Source: Rachicladosporium sp. CCFEE 5018 (Eukaryota; Ascomycota; Dothideomycetes; Cladosporiales; Cladosporiaceae). From it: a stretch of DNA of 64,000 nucleotides. Numbering within the stretch: the first letter of the stretch is position 1; each line of letters starts with the position of its first letter. Shown here in pieces: positions 10,695-21,794 of this stretch. The notes below the pieces were generated by a model. It ran no database searches, was not told the DNA's origin, and saw only the letters and a program-made list of their open reading frames with translations. The position numbers and the translations under genes are program-made. The DNA lies in assembly GCA_002077045.2 (NCBI GenBank), contig KZ111167.1, positions 127,304 to 191,303 of the forward strand, in the 5' to 3' direction.

Positions 10695-12582
10695 TCAAAT
10701 CAGATCACTCGTACTTCCCACAGCCCACTCCCCCTTGTCCACCTGCTGCGCCCATCCAGTATACCTCCATCGTCCCACATACGCCTCCCCACCACTCGGA
10801 CACCCCGTATCATTCCCTCCAGCCCCAGTACAAGTCGCATAAGCGCCCAGCAAATTCCCCGTGAAAGGCCCACTCCCGCCACTTACCACCATCGCTGACG
10901 CATAGCCCAGCACGATCCTTGCGTTCGGGTTGCTGGCCGGCGCGGCGGTGAAAAGGAAGTGCGTTGCATTTGCTGTGCGGACGCTGAGACGGATGGGGCC
11001 TTGGGGCCAGGATGCAGGGACCGGCGTAATGGTCGTTGAGGCTGGTATTGTGGAGTTGATTGTCCCTGCTGTTTCGATGCGGAAGCGAAATTCGAGACCT
11101 GAGGATGAGGAGTGGTGGTCGTAGCCGCTTGAGGTTTTGGAGCGGGAGATGCCGAGGTCGATGTGGTTTAGTTGGGTGAGGAAGGACGAGATGCCGGCTT
11201 CTTGGTAGGGTTGGCTTGGGTTGAAGGTCATGTCCACGGAGAAGGAGAACAGAGTGTGAGTCTGGCGGCGAGCGATGAACGAAAGCCCAGTCTTGCCCGT
11301 GAGTGTCTTGTCAGTGGACAATGGCATCCCCGTCGTATTCGCGCGCGACGGACTGATCTGCAGCGTATTGCGGTGGCCGCGCGGCGATACCGTGTACTTG
11401 CCGTCCTCTGGGAAGCGCCAGTACACCAAGTTGCGCGGGATGGGGCTACCAGGCTGGAAATCGTAGACATCTGGGTCCTGGTTGAAGTTCCCGCGACCTG
11501 GGATTGCGCGGCTGGACTGGGGCAGCTCCCAGGCGTTCATCACACCGCGCATTTGCGAGAAGACGGGCCATTCGCCTTTGTTCCATGTCACGGGTACAAG
11601 TCCTGCTTCTCTGCCCATTGCTATGAAGTAATGTCAGTCGTTGCTATCGGAACTTGAACGTGGGGCACTCACGATAGATCTTCCACTCCGGCCCAGATCG
11701 AGTCGTAATGGCCATACTCCACCAATTCCCCTTTGCATCCTGGAACAGATCCGCATGCCCCACAGTCTGAAAGTATTCCGCAGTATTGTTATTTGTCAAC
11801 ACCGGGTTAGCTGGATCAGACTCATACGGTCCAAGGATATTCTTCGCTCTCGCGACCGTAGCACGATGACCCAACTCCGTTCCACCCTCGGCAATGAGCA
11901 GATAGTAATACCCATCCTTCTTGTAGATATGCGGCCCTTCCGGGAACGTCCCACCAGTGCCATTCCAGATGTTTACCAGCGGCCCAACTTCCCCAGTTGC
12001 AGTGTTGATCTTCGCCGTCGTGATCCCCGACAAACTCAGATACGTCTGCCCGTCGTCATTCCAGAACAGATCCGGGTCGATAGACGTGGCGTTGAAAGTC
12101 ACAGCGTTGCTCCACGAATTGTCGTCGTACAGATTATCGGAGGTGAAGATCGTGCCCAAAGTGCCATTGAAGGCGAGCGAGCCGATGTAGACATTCGTCA
12201 CGTAGAACTTGCCAGCGTGGAAACGGAGGTTCGGGGCGAAGAACCCGCCATTCTGTCTATCTACGTCTCGCCCGGCGTTGGGGAGAGTGAGCTGCTCGGG
12301 GCGCGTCCAGACGTGGGAAGCGACTTTCCAGTTGATCAGGTCTTTGGAGGCGTAGATGGGGATGCTATCGTGTGTTAGTGAGGCCGTGAGTACTGGGTTT
12401 TGGGCTACTCACCCAGGCACTGCGAGGAACGTCGACGTGGCGCAGAAGAACGTCTCGTCATGGTAAATGCAGGAAGGATCGGAGTGCCATCCCGGCAGCA
12501 CAGGATTATAGTACGTCGAATTATCAGCCTTCACCGTGGCCAGAGCCGTTGCTGCAAAGATCGCGATACCCGTGGTCCTCAT
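10695..12582 (-). CDS. Secreted glycoside hydrolase family 43 (beta-xylosidase / arabinofuranosidase type)
   Basis: There are three exons, 12582-12413, 12364-11673 and 11620-10695, with introns of 48 and 52 nt, giving 595 residues. The N-terminus MRTTGIAIFAATALATVKA is a signal peptide, so the enzyme is secreted. GH43 enzymes are inverting hydrolases acting on xylan or arabinan side chains. The catalytic triad is visible: general base Asp35 in GWHSDPS, the pKa-modulating Asp153 in SIDPDLFWNDDG, and general acid Glu199 in PEGPHIYKKDG. The second splice joins Y to PMGREAGLVPVTW, a typical GH43 run. Residues from about 330 on form the C-terminal beta-sandwich usual for xylosidase-type members. 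The substrate (xylobiose or arabinosides) cannot be fixed from sequence alone. The gene is convergent with the zinc-finger pair. Confidence 0.88.
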
Positions 12583-13251
12583 CTTGCCTGCCTTGCTGCC
12601 TTTGAGAGCTTAGAGTGCCTTCCCAAGAGCAGGGCATGCAGGCGAGTGCTGTTATACGTCCTGCCCGCATCTTCGGTCCAGGTGGACGTTCTCGCATTTC
12701 GGTCTATGTCAACATGCTTACCCCGCAGACACTATGTTCCCTCGGATGCACGTTCGAATCATGATGCCCTTGCTAGTACATCGTCGAGCGCATGGTCATG
12801 CTGATTCCCGAAGTGAAGCCAGGAACATCGAGACTTTAGCCGTGGCTTGAGTTTGGCTTGGCTGACGAGCGAAGGAGCTGTACCTGCATATTGCGGGGAT
12901 GGAGGCCGAAGTGGGGAACATTGAATATAATGTAATGGAGAAGCGGCGCAAGGATGAACCGAAAGGAACGGTGACCATACTGTGGAATTAGAGAATACTT
13001 ACCACTGCGTCCAATTACGTCCAGCTAGCGCTGCTATCGAAGCTACGTAACTGATCCCCGGAGATCGCTGTCGACATGTCGTTTGTGCATTTGATTAGTC
13101 GTGACCGCTGAGCTCTCATTCATAATCAAGCTTGCCCCCTCCAATGCCTGCTCTCGCTCGGAACGCTCCAAGCAACCCAAGTCCAGAACACCACCCACTG
13201 AGTCTGACAACACCTCGAGCTATGTCGCTTCATCTTCATCCGCACCTTCTA
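12583..13251. promoter_or_regulatory. GH43 promoter region and 3' flank of the FHA/RING gene
   Basis: On the minus strand, upstream of the GH43 start, there is one GGCTAA (12836-12841), the XlnR/Xyr1 core. There are also CreA-like SYGGRG sites: GCGGGG near 12892 and CCGGGG near 13053. These fit xylan induction and glucose repression but are short motifs that also arise by chance. Confidence 0.35.
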
Positions 13252-15009
13252 TCAACTCACCTCCCTACTCTCCTCCCCACTACCCCTCCCCGCACTCCCA
13301 TTGAACAAGAACGGCCCAACATCGTTCCTCGGCGTCATCGGGCCATCAGGCACACTCACGCCAGCTGCGAGGGCGAATTGCAGCGTACTAGTAGGCGTCG
13401 CGCTGCCAATACCCATCCCCTCAGCCTCAGTTTGCTGCTTCGGTCGCGCTGCTATCGGGACCGGCAGGGAGGTAGATGATGAAGAAGTCGCTGCTTCTAT
13501 GGACGGGAGACGAAGTCCACTTGCTGCAGAAGGCGGAGAGTTATTCAACGTCGTAGATGCGAGGAGTGAGGCGAGCTCGATGTCGGAGATGTTGGCTGTT
13601 CGGTCGATGTTATCGATTCGCGTTTGCTCATCGGTGTTGCTAGGTGTGGTCACGTCGTCGCCTGTGTCTTCGTCCGAAGAGCTGATGTAGCCGTTCTCAT
13701 CCGTAGCGCCGTTGCGCGCATCGTCTGATAATGCGCCTACATTGCCATTCTGCTCTTCCGCTTCCACCTCCCGAGTTGGCTCTTCCGGCATCGCAGGCAA
13801 CTCCTCAAACTCTTCTTCCTCGGGAGGATCGACATCAGCCTCCAGATCCGCCACAAACCTACAGTTCGGACAGAGAAAATTCGGATAGCTCGGGCCATGT
13901 ACGAGATTCCGCACGCACTTGTAATGCCACACGTGACTGCAAGGCGCCACGAACAGCGCTTGACAAGGCGCGACAGGGTTCAAGCAGATACTGCATTCGC
14001 TCGAATTCACGCTCGCACCATCAGAGTCTCGCTTTCCAGTACCAAGCGCAGTCTTCAGCAGTCGTTTGTGCGTCGAAGTATTGAAGTTGTTTAAGCTCTT
14101 CTGCCAGCCTCGATTGCACTCGATGCGGATCTTGACGCATCGGAAGATGATCTCCTCGCCTCCCTTGAAGTCGATGCCCAGCTGGACGACGTCTCCATCA
14201 TTGACAGGGTAAGGTCGTGACTCGGCGCCTGGACTCGAGAGTCGTACATGATTCAGGAAGGTCCCGGAGCTAGACTTCGAGTCCTTGACATACCACTGCC
14301 CGCTCGTGCACCAGAACTCACAGTGTCTTCGTGAGACGACCTTAGACTTGAAGCCTACAGGCAGCACGTTCTCCTCCGTAGCAGCTGTGTCTCGCTCACT
14401 GTATCGCCCTACTCGCACGACTGTGTTCGGCCCGGTGAGCGTCTTCGAGACGGCAGTAAAGTGTAATGATGGTCTCGAAGACCGTGTCTCCACATGTGGA
14501 ATGAATCGAATCGAAGGCTGAGCCTCCTTCGCGGGTCCAGCAGAAGATCCAGCCATGATCCCCTCCGCTGCAGATCTCTCGCCTGCCGATATCGAAGTGA
14601 CAGTCGTCGGGCCCAGTGCAGAGGTCAGGCGACTCCTAGTCATCGAACCAGTCGGCGTGCTCCCTCCACTATCTTCAGCCGCCGCCGAGTCCGCTGACGT
14701 ACTCGTCCCCGCTGTCTCACCCGACGCTTCTTCTGCAGGCGCCCGCCCGTTCACAGCACTTCTCGTGTCTTGCCCCGCAACAGTCAACAGACTCCCCGCC
14801 GGACTGCTCGTACTCCTCACCAACGGCGGTGATCGCTCCGCCTGTCCCGCACTACTCTCTCCCCTCGAAGTTGTGGACGAGTGCAGGTGCGTATGCGTCT
14901 TATTCCGTAAATAGCTCAGTCCTCGCAAGCGACTCGGGCGATTTGGCGTCGCTGATGATGAGGTAGCGGTGGTGGTTAACGTCGCCGCAGGAGCTGGCGA
15001 TCCGAGCAT
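13252..15009 (-). CDS. FHA-RING E3 ubiquitin ligase, Dma1/Dma2 type
   Basis: This is a single-exon gene of 585 residues. An FHA domain (about residues 190-295) shows VVSRRHCEFWC, SSSGTFLNHVRL and NDGDVVQLGIDF. A RING finger follows at about 337-383: CSICLNPVAPC, then CSHVWHYKC, then CPNC. FHA followed by RING in this order is the Dma family (S. pombe Dma1, S. cerevisiae Dma1/2), which delays mitotic exit and septation through phosphothreonine-directed ubiquitination. The N-terminus (1-170) is Ser/Thr/Ala-rich and the C-terminus (390-585) acidic and low-complexity, both probably disordered. The start is the only ATG upstream of the FHA domain in this open frame. Family confidence is high; the cell-cycle role is by analogy. 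Confidence 0.85.
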   Translation of the reverse strand: MLGSPAPAATLTTTATSSSATPNRPSRLRGLSYLRNKTHTHLHSSTTSRGESSAGQAERSPPLVRSTSSPAGSLLTVAGQDTRSAVNGRAPAEEASGETAGTSTSADSAAAEDSGGSTPTGSMTRSRLTSALGPTTVTSISAGERSAAEGIMAGSSAGPAKEAQPSIRFIPHVETRSSRPSLHFTAVSKTLTGPNTVVRVGRYSERDTAATEENVLPVGFKSKVVSRRHCEFWCTSGQWYVKDSKSSSGTFLNHVRLSSPGAESRPYPVNDGDVVQLGIDFKGGEEIIFRCVKIRIECNRGWQKSLNNFNTSTHKRLLKTALGTGKRDSDGASVNSSECSICLNPVAPCQALFVAPCSHVWHYKCVRNLVHGPSYPNFLCPNCRFVADLEADVDPPEEEEFEELPAMPEEPTREVEAEEQNGNVGALSDDARNGATDENGYISSSDEDTGDDVTTPSNTDEQTRIDNIDRTANISDIELASLLASTTLNNSPPSAASGLRLPSIEAATSSSSTSLPVPIAARPKQQTEAEGMGIGSATPTSTLQFALAAGVSVPDGPMTPRNDVGPFLFNGSAGRGSGEESREVS

Positions 15010-15492
15010 TGTCTATCGTGATGTATCAAGTCTGTCTATGTAAGGTGGAATGCGTGTTCCAGATTGCTGCGGCAAGGTCGTTGCTGGCAGTCGGGTGGTG
15101 CGCTTTCCAATCACATGGGAAGGTGTGACGTAGCTGACGGGATGGTCGCTCTACGTTGTGCAGCGAAACGTCTTGAGGTCAATACGCCGGTGATTATTCA
15201 TCTATAATGAGGCCAGGATCGGAGAGGTGCAGAGCTGAAACGGGAGGGAGAATAGGCGGAGGACAACAATGTCGCTGCTGACTCCCCACCCCCACGGATC
15301 TCCGCAGTCAACAACGCCACCACCGTCTTTCACATGCACGGCAGACGATCCGAGCGCTGGAGATAGCCGGGACCAAAGATCGGTAGGCCGTGAGCAGTGA
15401 CCCAAGCATATCTGGACAGACCCATCTATGTTACACGTTCGAAGTCAAGATGCTATGCTACAATTCATCTCCACCCATCATTCTCATCCATC
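15010..15492. other. Intergenic region, promoter side of the FHA/RING gene
   Basis: This lies between two minus-strand genes. No coding or repeat structure was seen. Confidence 0.4.
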
Positions 15493-17199
15493 CTACCGTC
15501 TCCCCAACTTAAACCTCCCAATCCTCTCCTGTATCTCCTCCCACCCAACCTCCTTAAACTTCACCCCCTCCTCCTCACCCTGCTGCAACACAACCGTAGG
15601 CGTCCCACTCCCACCGCCCGGATTCCTCACCTCTCCACCAAAGACCTGCTTCGCCACGCGCCGCAAGTCCTTGATAGTCACAGCCTCGATATTGGCAACC
15701 ATCTCCTTAACCGGCACCCGTCGGCCATGGACTTGCACTTGCCGTCCCAGATCCTCAAGCTCCACCATCCTTGATTCAAGATTCATGAGTAACGAAGAGC
15801 GCAACTGATTCTTCGCCCTCTTCACCTCCGTCTCACTCAACCTCCCAAGTCCAGTCTCAGCGCTCAGCAGCGAAAGCTCCCGCGCCATCGTATCCAGCAT
15901 CCTTGGCACATACGTCGTTCCGCACGCTGCGCTAATACCAAATAGCCCACTATCCGTGTACGCGTGATTGAAAGCCATGCAGTTCTCCACCCACCCGTAC
16001 TGGTTCAGCACGTTCGTGTACAGGCGCGAGTACATCCCCTTGCCTGGGCCACCGGCGCTGAATGATCCACCACCGCCGAGAAGCGTTTGTAGTGTGGCGA
16101 GGGTGTAGATGTCCGGGCTGTTAATGGGTAGAGCTTCGAATGCGAGGTGAATGTGCGAGACTCGAGGCAGTGCAGGGTTCGCAGGTATTGGCAGCGGGGG
16201 TAGCGTCAAGAACCCGCCTGTGTATTGGCTTACTGCGTCGTAGGCTATGGGTTCGTCTAGAGGATGAGGTATGATTCTCGAGGGGTCCAAAGGTGAGATC
16301 GTGGCTTTCTGCGAAGCGGATGTAGAGAGGTTCTTAAAAAACGGCAGTCTTGACACAAGCCGCGAGTCCTTCTGCGGCGGCATCTGCGACGTCGGATACG
16401 GCGGCTGAACCTGCTGCGCCTGCGTAGCCGTCGAAGTCGTAAGGCTCGGCGTCTTCATATCCCCGAAATGCTGCTCCGCGAGCCTCACAGCCTCCTCATG
16501 CTCCACCCCAGCGAACGCCACAACAATCCTCTCCGGCTTGAAGAACGCCTTTCGATATGCCTCCACAGTCCGCTTATTGATACTCCCTAGCCTCTCCTTG
16601 GGACACAGCAGTGGGTTCCCCAGCGTGTTGTCCTTGTAAGCAGCCATGTGTACCAGCTCCGGCAAGATAAGCTCCGGCTTGCCCCAGATCTCGCCGATCT
16701 CGTAGTCTGCCGTCTCGAGCTGCCGTTCCACCTCCTCTTCCGTGATCTTCGGCGAGCGTATCGTCTCTGCTAGTAATGCGACGGCTTCGGGTACTGCAGA
16801 GTTGAATGTGGCGGACTGGTACATCAGACTTTCCCGCGATGAAGCGCATTGTATATTCCCTCCCAGCGCATCGATTTTCTCTAGCACTTCATCACCAGTA
16901 TGCTGCTCCGTCGACTTGAACGCAAGCCGATCAATGATGTGGGACACTCCCCGTAAGCCATCGTTCTCGTATCGTGAGCCAGCATCTACATAGACTCCTA
17001 TGCCGCTGAAATGACCAGGAAGAGCCTCAGTTGCTACTCGGAGACCGTTCGGGAGTGTCGTGATGCTGTCGAGATCTGTGGGTTCTTTCTCTGATGGGGT
17101 GGAGGTGACTGTTGCGTAGGATCGAGTGCGCTTTGCGCTGTGGGCTGCGCGAGTGGCGGTACGTAATGCGCACGCCGGCGCGGCTACTGATCTACTCAT
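15493..17199 (-). CDS. MAS2: Mitochondrial processing peptidase, alpha subunit
   Basis: This is a single-exon gene of 568 residues. MPP cleaves targeting presequences in the mitochondrial matrix; beta carries the zinc site and alpha binds the presequence. The M16 fold begins at TTLPNGLRVATEALPG (about residue 50). At the position of the beta HxxEH motif this protein has HIIDRLAFKST, lacking the zinc ligands as expected for alpha. The glycine-rich presequence loop LLGGGGSFSAGGPGKGMYSR is present near residue 380. The N-terminus is rich in Arg/Ala/Ser with few acids, a matrix targeting signal. A low-complexity Gln/Pro insert (STATQAQQVQPPYPTSQMPP) lies around residue 260. A second M16 protein (QCR2 core) is the only alternative and fits less well. 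Confidence 0.9.
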   Translation of the reverse strand: MSRSVAAPACALRTATRAAHSAKRTRSYATVTSTPSEKEPTDLDSITTLPNGLRVATEALPGHFSGIGVYVDAGSRYENDGLRGVSHIIDRLAFKSTEQHTGDEVLEKIDALGGNIQCASSRESLMYQSATFNSAVPEAVALLAETIRSPKITEEEVERQLETADYEIGEIWGKPELILPELVHMAAYKDNTLGNPLLCPKERLGSINKRTVEAYRKAFFKPERIVVAFAGVEHEEAVRLAEQHFGDMKTPSLTTSTATQAQQVQPPYPTSQMPPQKDSRLVSRLPFFKNLSTSASQKATISPLDPSRIIPHPLDEPIAYDAVSQYTGGFLTLPPLPIPANPALPRVSHIHLAFEALPINSPDIYTLATLQTLLGGGGSFSAGGPGKGMYSRLYTNVLNQYGWVENCMAFNHAYTDSGLFGISAACGTTYVPRMLDTMARELSLLSAETGLGRLSETEVKRAKNQLRSSLLMNLESRMVELEDLGRQVQVHGRRVPVKEMVANIEAVTIKDLRRVAKQVFGGEVRNPGGGSGTPTVVLQQGEEEGVKFKEVGWEEIQERIGRFKLGRR

Positions 17200-17793
17200 C
17201 GCAATCCCGTGGCGGTTGATAAGGTGGTGAATGAATGAGATGCCAACACTTCGTGTCTTCCAGATGAACTTCTTGGTGGAAGTCTACTGGCGCGGGAGTC
17301 ACAGGCGCTAGCGGCTGGCTGCTTGTCCGGGCGTATCGGCCGCTTCTTCTACGCACGCGACCAAACTTCCATTGGACTGATGTACTTTGGGCGAGCGGGT
17401 CATGAGCAAGACAGCGATCACATGAACGACCAGATGAATCCTGGGAAGTAAAGGCACGCTTTCCACTTGATCGATCTCCACTATCCGCCGCCGGCACGTG
17501 CTACCGACCGTCCACCATGTCAACCTCCATATCTATCTAGCCACCATCGTAGAGCGTACGACCTCAAGCAAGATACCTTCAAGTCAGATGGCCCGCCAAA
17601 ATTGTCAGAGGTGCAAAGCCGAACCATGACGGGCCGCAGCCCTTTCCTACATAGCCACTGACACTGTGACCCTGTCAATCTCCGCCCCAGTTGCCCAGAA
17701 GCCAAGCTGCTCAGGTCGACACCGACACGACCCTGCTCAGTACGTCGACTCCTGCTTGATCGTATAAGGACCAGCGTCCTCTACCTTCGGCAC
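17200..17793. other. Intergenic region between MAS2 promoter and PUB1-like 3' end
   Basis: No gene was recognised. The left part is the MAS2 upstream region. Confidence 0.4.
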
Positions 17794-19524
17794 CTAGCCG
17801 GGGTAGCCGCCATATCCGCCACGACCAAACGGCTGCTGTCCTTGAGGCGGCTGACCGGGGTAGCCATGCTGAGCAAGTGGCTGCCCGAAGCCACCAGCAC
17901 TTTGGGGTGGCATGCCGCCTTGTGGCCAACCGCCAGCGCTTTGATGCATTGCTTGCGGGGTCTGAGCTGCGGGCCATGAGCCGGCGGGCGGGTGATGGAA
18001 TTGGCCGATGGGAGGTGCGGCTACGTGATGTCAGTGAATGACCTACATGACTGGAAAGACGGGATACTTACATTGAGGCGACATAGCAGGAGGCTGGCCG
18101 TACTGAGGGAAGTATGGCGCGACTTGCGGCGGGAATGCAGAGTGAGGCTGAGCCGGCGTGTGTGGACCAGGGTAGGCAGATGGGGGACCAGCGGGCGAGA
18201 AAGCGCCGTCGAACTGTCCAGTAGGCGGGCGGTCCTTGCCCCAGCTGCACTTTAGCGGTCGCCCATTGACCTGGTAGCCATTGAGCTGGCAGATTGCGCT
18301 GGCTGCGTTCTCGTGGGTGTCCATCTTGACGAAGGCGAAGCCACGATCAGACTGGAAGCGAGTTTCCGTCACGTAGCCAAAGTTCTGGAACAACGGGACG
18401 AGATCATTCTGCGTGGTGTACGGAGTGAGGTTGCCCACGTAGCAGGTAGTCTGCCACTGCGGCGTCTGTTGGAGGACCATCTCGTAAGAGCCAGCACCTT
18501 GAGTCGGGAAGGTGTGGTGGCCGTATGGCGTAGTCGGAGTCATGCCCATCTGGGCCATGACTTGTTGCTGAGAGTATGATGGCTGGCCCTTCTGGTTGGC
18601 CCAGTTGCATCTGATCGCACGTGAGCCGAGCCACTCGCCGTCCATGTTACTGAGCGCTTTCTCAGCCTCGCCGCGATCGCGGTAGGCTACGAAGCCGTAG
18701 CCACGAGAGCGTCCGGTCTTCATGTCCCACATCACGCGCGCTTCGGACACCGTGCCAAAGGCGGAGAAGGCTTGCAGAAGGACTTCATCGTTGACCTCGT
18801 TAGACAAGTCGCCGACAAAGATGTGAAAGTGGTTCGACGTATCCTCTTTCGTTGTATTGTTCGATTGATAAGCCCAGTTCACTCGGATCTCCTGCTGATG
18901 CACTCGTCTGCCATTGAGGGTCTGCATGGCTCGTTCGGCAGCGCCTGGATCGTCGTATTCTACGAAGCCGTAATTGTATCCTTTCGATTGGAACTTTATG
19001 TATGTATTAGCAACGATGTCTCGGATGTATGTATGTTGTAGTTGTTGAGTGTTCTTGGGTGTCTTAAGGCGCGGCTCCACAGTTGAGACGGAAGCACCTT
19101 CTCGGCACGTGCAAGCACGAAATCACGAGAGAGGTCCTACCCTCACTGCTACTGCGCACCCCTTCACTCGTGATCGCAGCACCTCTTACTGTGATGTACT
19201 TACATTCTTGTCTGGTATGATCTTTACATTCTGCACGTGGCCAGTAGTCTCGAAGATCTGCTTCAACACCTCTTCTGTGACTCTTGGATCCAGTCCTCCA
19301 ACGTACAGAGCTCTTTTGTTGGGTTCTGGCGCAGCACGACTGACTGTGCCGCCCGGGGACGTGATCAATTGCGATTCTTGCGGGGCCGGATTTGTATTCG
19401 CGGGGATGTTCAGTCCGAGCTGCGGCTGCGGTGGTGGAGGCATGCCGGATTGTCTGTCTCCATTCTCGTAGCCATTCTGCCCGACTGAAGCCAGCGCATT
19501 CGCAGCATTGATCGCGTCAGCCAT
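17794..19524 (-). CDS. PUB1: Three-RRM poly(U)-binding protein, Pub1/TIA-1 type
   Basis: There are three exons, 19524-19204, 18993-18072 and 18020-17794, giving 489 residues. Pub1/TIA-1 proteins bind U-rich RNA, affect mRNA stability and splicing, and join stress granules. RRM1 (ALYVGGLDPRV; GYNYGFVEYDD) is split by a 210-nt intron, long for this window. RRM2 has HIFVGDLSNEV and GRSRGYGFVAY. RRM3 has TCYVGNLTPYT and RGFAFVKMDT. The tail is Gln/Pro/Gly-rich and ends GRGGYGGYPG. Exon 3 was found only by splicing from CAAT|GTAAGT. The intron 1 acceptor is an unusual AAG (18994-18996), chosen because it restores KNFQSKGYNYGF. An in-frame ATG at 19638 exists upstream, but MADAIN (19524) begins the conserved part. 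Confidence 0.87.
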
Positions 19525-20278
19525 GATAGGAGATAGCTTGCTGAACAGAGAAGCCGTGAAAGGCTCGTGGAAGCTGATGAGACTAAACGGGTCAGACGAC
19601 AAGGATGGCATACTGAAGTGAGGTACGCAAGGAAACATACAAATGAGACGAGGAGGTCTTGGAGATACGCCTTAGCTGTTATGTATGCGCGGTCGCACGT
19701 ATGGCCGAGACGCAAATAAGGGAAGGCAGCAAACACTCTGAACGCTGCAGACTAACAGAGAGAAGACAGGCAAAGAAGACCCAAGGAGAGACAGGAGAGG
19801 AAAGGTCGTAGATGTTGCGCTGCTCGAGTCGATGGAAGTGAGGTCGGGGAAGAGAGACAAGCTGAGGTGCGCGAAGTGAACCCCAAATTGCTAGTGGGGT
19901 CCGGCCCGGTATCCGAAACTCAACCATCGCGCGAGGGAACCCTGCATTTCGATGTTGAATGCCTAAGGCGTGACAAGGCTAAACACAGCGAGTTTGCCGG
20001 GCACCTCTACAATGTTCAATGATAGATCGATTGGTATTCCAATAGTTCATTCCTCCTCACCCTCTCTTGTCATCAGCTGAAGCACTTGTGTATGCCAACT
20101 CCTGTTCGAACATGTCGTGAGACCTAGACATATATTGGTCCACAGGCTTGCAAAGTGCTCTCGCCTACCGCACCTGTTCTGCCGAAGCACGCTGGCAGGG
20201 GCGACCATTGCACCTCATTTTGCGATCGGAGTCGTGGACTTTCCTGTATCTAGTCTTGCGAGACGCGAGCTACCCACG
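19525..20278. promoter_or_regulatory. Divergent upstream region of PUB1-like gene and the 20279 gene
   Basis: The first 115 nt left of 19640 are open in the PUB1 frame and are most likely 5' leader. The rest shows purine-rich stretches on the plus strand but no recognised element. Confidence 0.35.
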
Positions 20279-21409
20279 ATGGCAGACTCGACACAGGCTC
20301 TCGATAGATTGCAGCGAGAAGTCAACAGTATCGTGAGTAGACCTTTAATCGAGTCATCGTCGTGGACGAGTTTGCTGACATTCTGAAGTTTGAGCAAGTA
20401 GGGAGACTGCTCGCAGCAAGCAGCAAGTCTGACGCTGGGGTGACCTTGGCAAGGGCGTCACGATTGAAGCAGCAATATCCGGCAGCGGAGCTGCGGTTTC
20501 ACGAAGCTCTTGATGTATTGGATGCTGAGCTGGTAGGTCATCACACTGCGCTGACGGATCTGCGTGAGATCTGACAGGGCTTAGCAACATGCAAAAACAG
20601 TGCTTCGCCGTGATCTAGCGGTATCCCGTGACAAGGAGGGATTGCACACCGGCGCGCTGGCCACTGCACAGGTTGTAGCGCAAGCTTCATCTGAGAATGC
20701 GCCACCTCTAGAGATTGTCGACGCGTCGGCGGAATCTATGAGCGACATCAAGCCGCAGAGTACTGAAGCGATTGCCGAGCCCGGGAAGCAGTTACTCGCC
20801 GAGCTAGACGAAGTGGAGCCTAAGGCCAGTCCCTCGCAACCAGAAGCGATTGACAGCAGCTCTGCGAAAGCCGAAGAAGTCGAGCCGAAGCTAGAAATCG
20901 ATACGGCCATGAAGTCAGCCGGGTCAAAGGACGATCAGCAAGACAGCAATGACGTTCCCCCTGACACTGCAACCATGAGTGTCAATGCAGACCTAGATTC
21001 ACTGTTCAACGACCCTCTGAGCGCTGGCGTGCAGGGTAGCGGGCCAGGTACCACATTTGACGACGACATCAACGGGAACGGGGACTTCGACTTCGCCAGC
21101 TTCAACGCGAGTATCAACAATGGCGCAGAGCAAGATGAGAACGATGGCGACAGCATTTCCGCACTTCTACCTGGTCTGCAAGATTACGCAGATGGTTCGA
21201 CCGCCGAGCCTGACTTCGGCGCGATCTTTGGTTCCGGAGGTGACGGAGGCGTTGGGGGCGTTGATGACTTCAGTGGCTTTGTCACTGATCAGCAGGGGAA
21301 CGACAAGCCTCGAGAAACGTTGTTCGATGATATGATGGACTTCAATTTTGACATGTCTGGCGAAGGCGACAACGCAGCTCAAGATTTCGACTTCGACTTC
21401 ACCACGTAG
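20279..21409 (+). CDS. Uncharacterised acidic protein with helical N-terminus
   Basis: There are three exons, 20279-20332, 20389-20532 and 20585-21409, with introns of 56 and 52 nt, both with CTGAC branch points; the product is 340 residues. I do not recognise the family. The first about 110 residues are predicted helical (ALDRLQREVNSI; LARASRLKQQYPAAELRFHE; LDAELQHAKTVLRRDL). From about residue 120 the chain is Ala/Glu/Ser-rich, then Asp/Gly/Phe-rich, and it ends with repeated DFDF-type acidic-aromatic runs (DFNFDMSGEG, DFDFDFTT) resembling activation domains. A short helical bundle plus acidic tail recalls Mediator-type or coactivator subunits, but this is only a guess. All splice joins keep frame, which supports the model. 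Confidence 0.6.
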
Positions 21410-21794
21410 ACTCGAGATCTGGATCCAGGAAGCGAAGACAATACTGAATGGTTCGAATGATGTGTCTGACGTTAACGGAGCAATGCAGATCTCACGACAT
21501 GGTGATCATCCATCAATCCACGCACATCTTCCAACATTGCTCCAACGGAATGCGGAACGATTATGCATTTTATCAGAATACGATGTACCAGATGAGAGCG
21601 GATGTGCCAGTGGTGATAGTCGAGACGTGCTTTGTGGGAAGTTTAGACGAAGTGAGGTCAAAGTAAGCTTGTTCGGGGAGAGTGCCTTCCGCGACTCGAC
21701 AGAACACTAGATCAGACCTCCCCAATGCTCTCTGCATACTACAATGTCTCCACAGGACCACATGGTCAATGACACAAGAATATACTGAGTCGAA
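21410..21794. other. Intergenic region
   Basis: Short ORFs only, with nothing supportable. The right part is presumably the promoter of the next gene. Confidence 0.35.
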
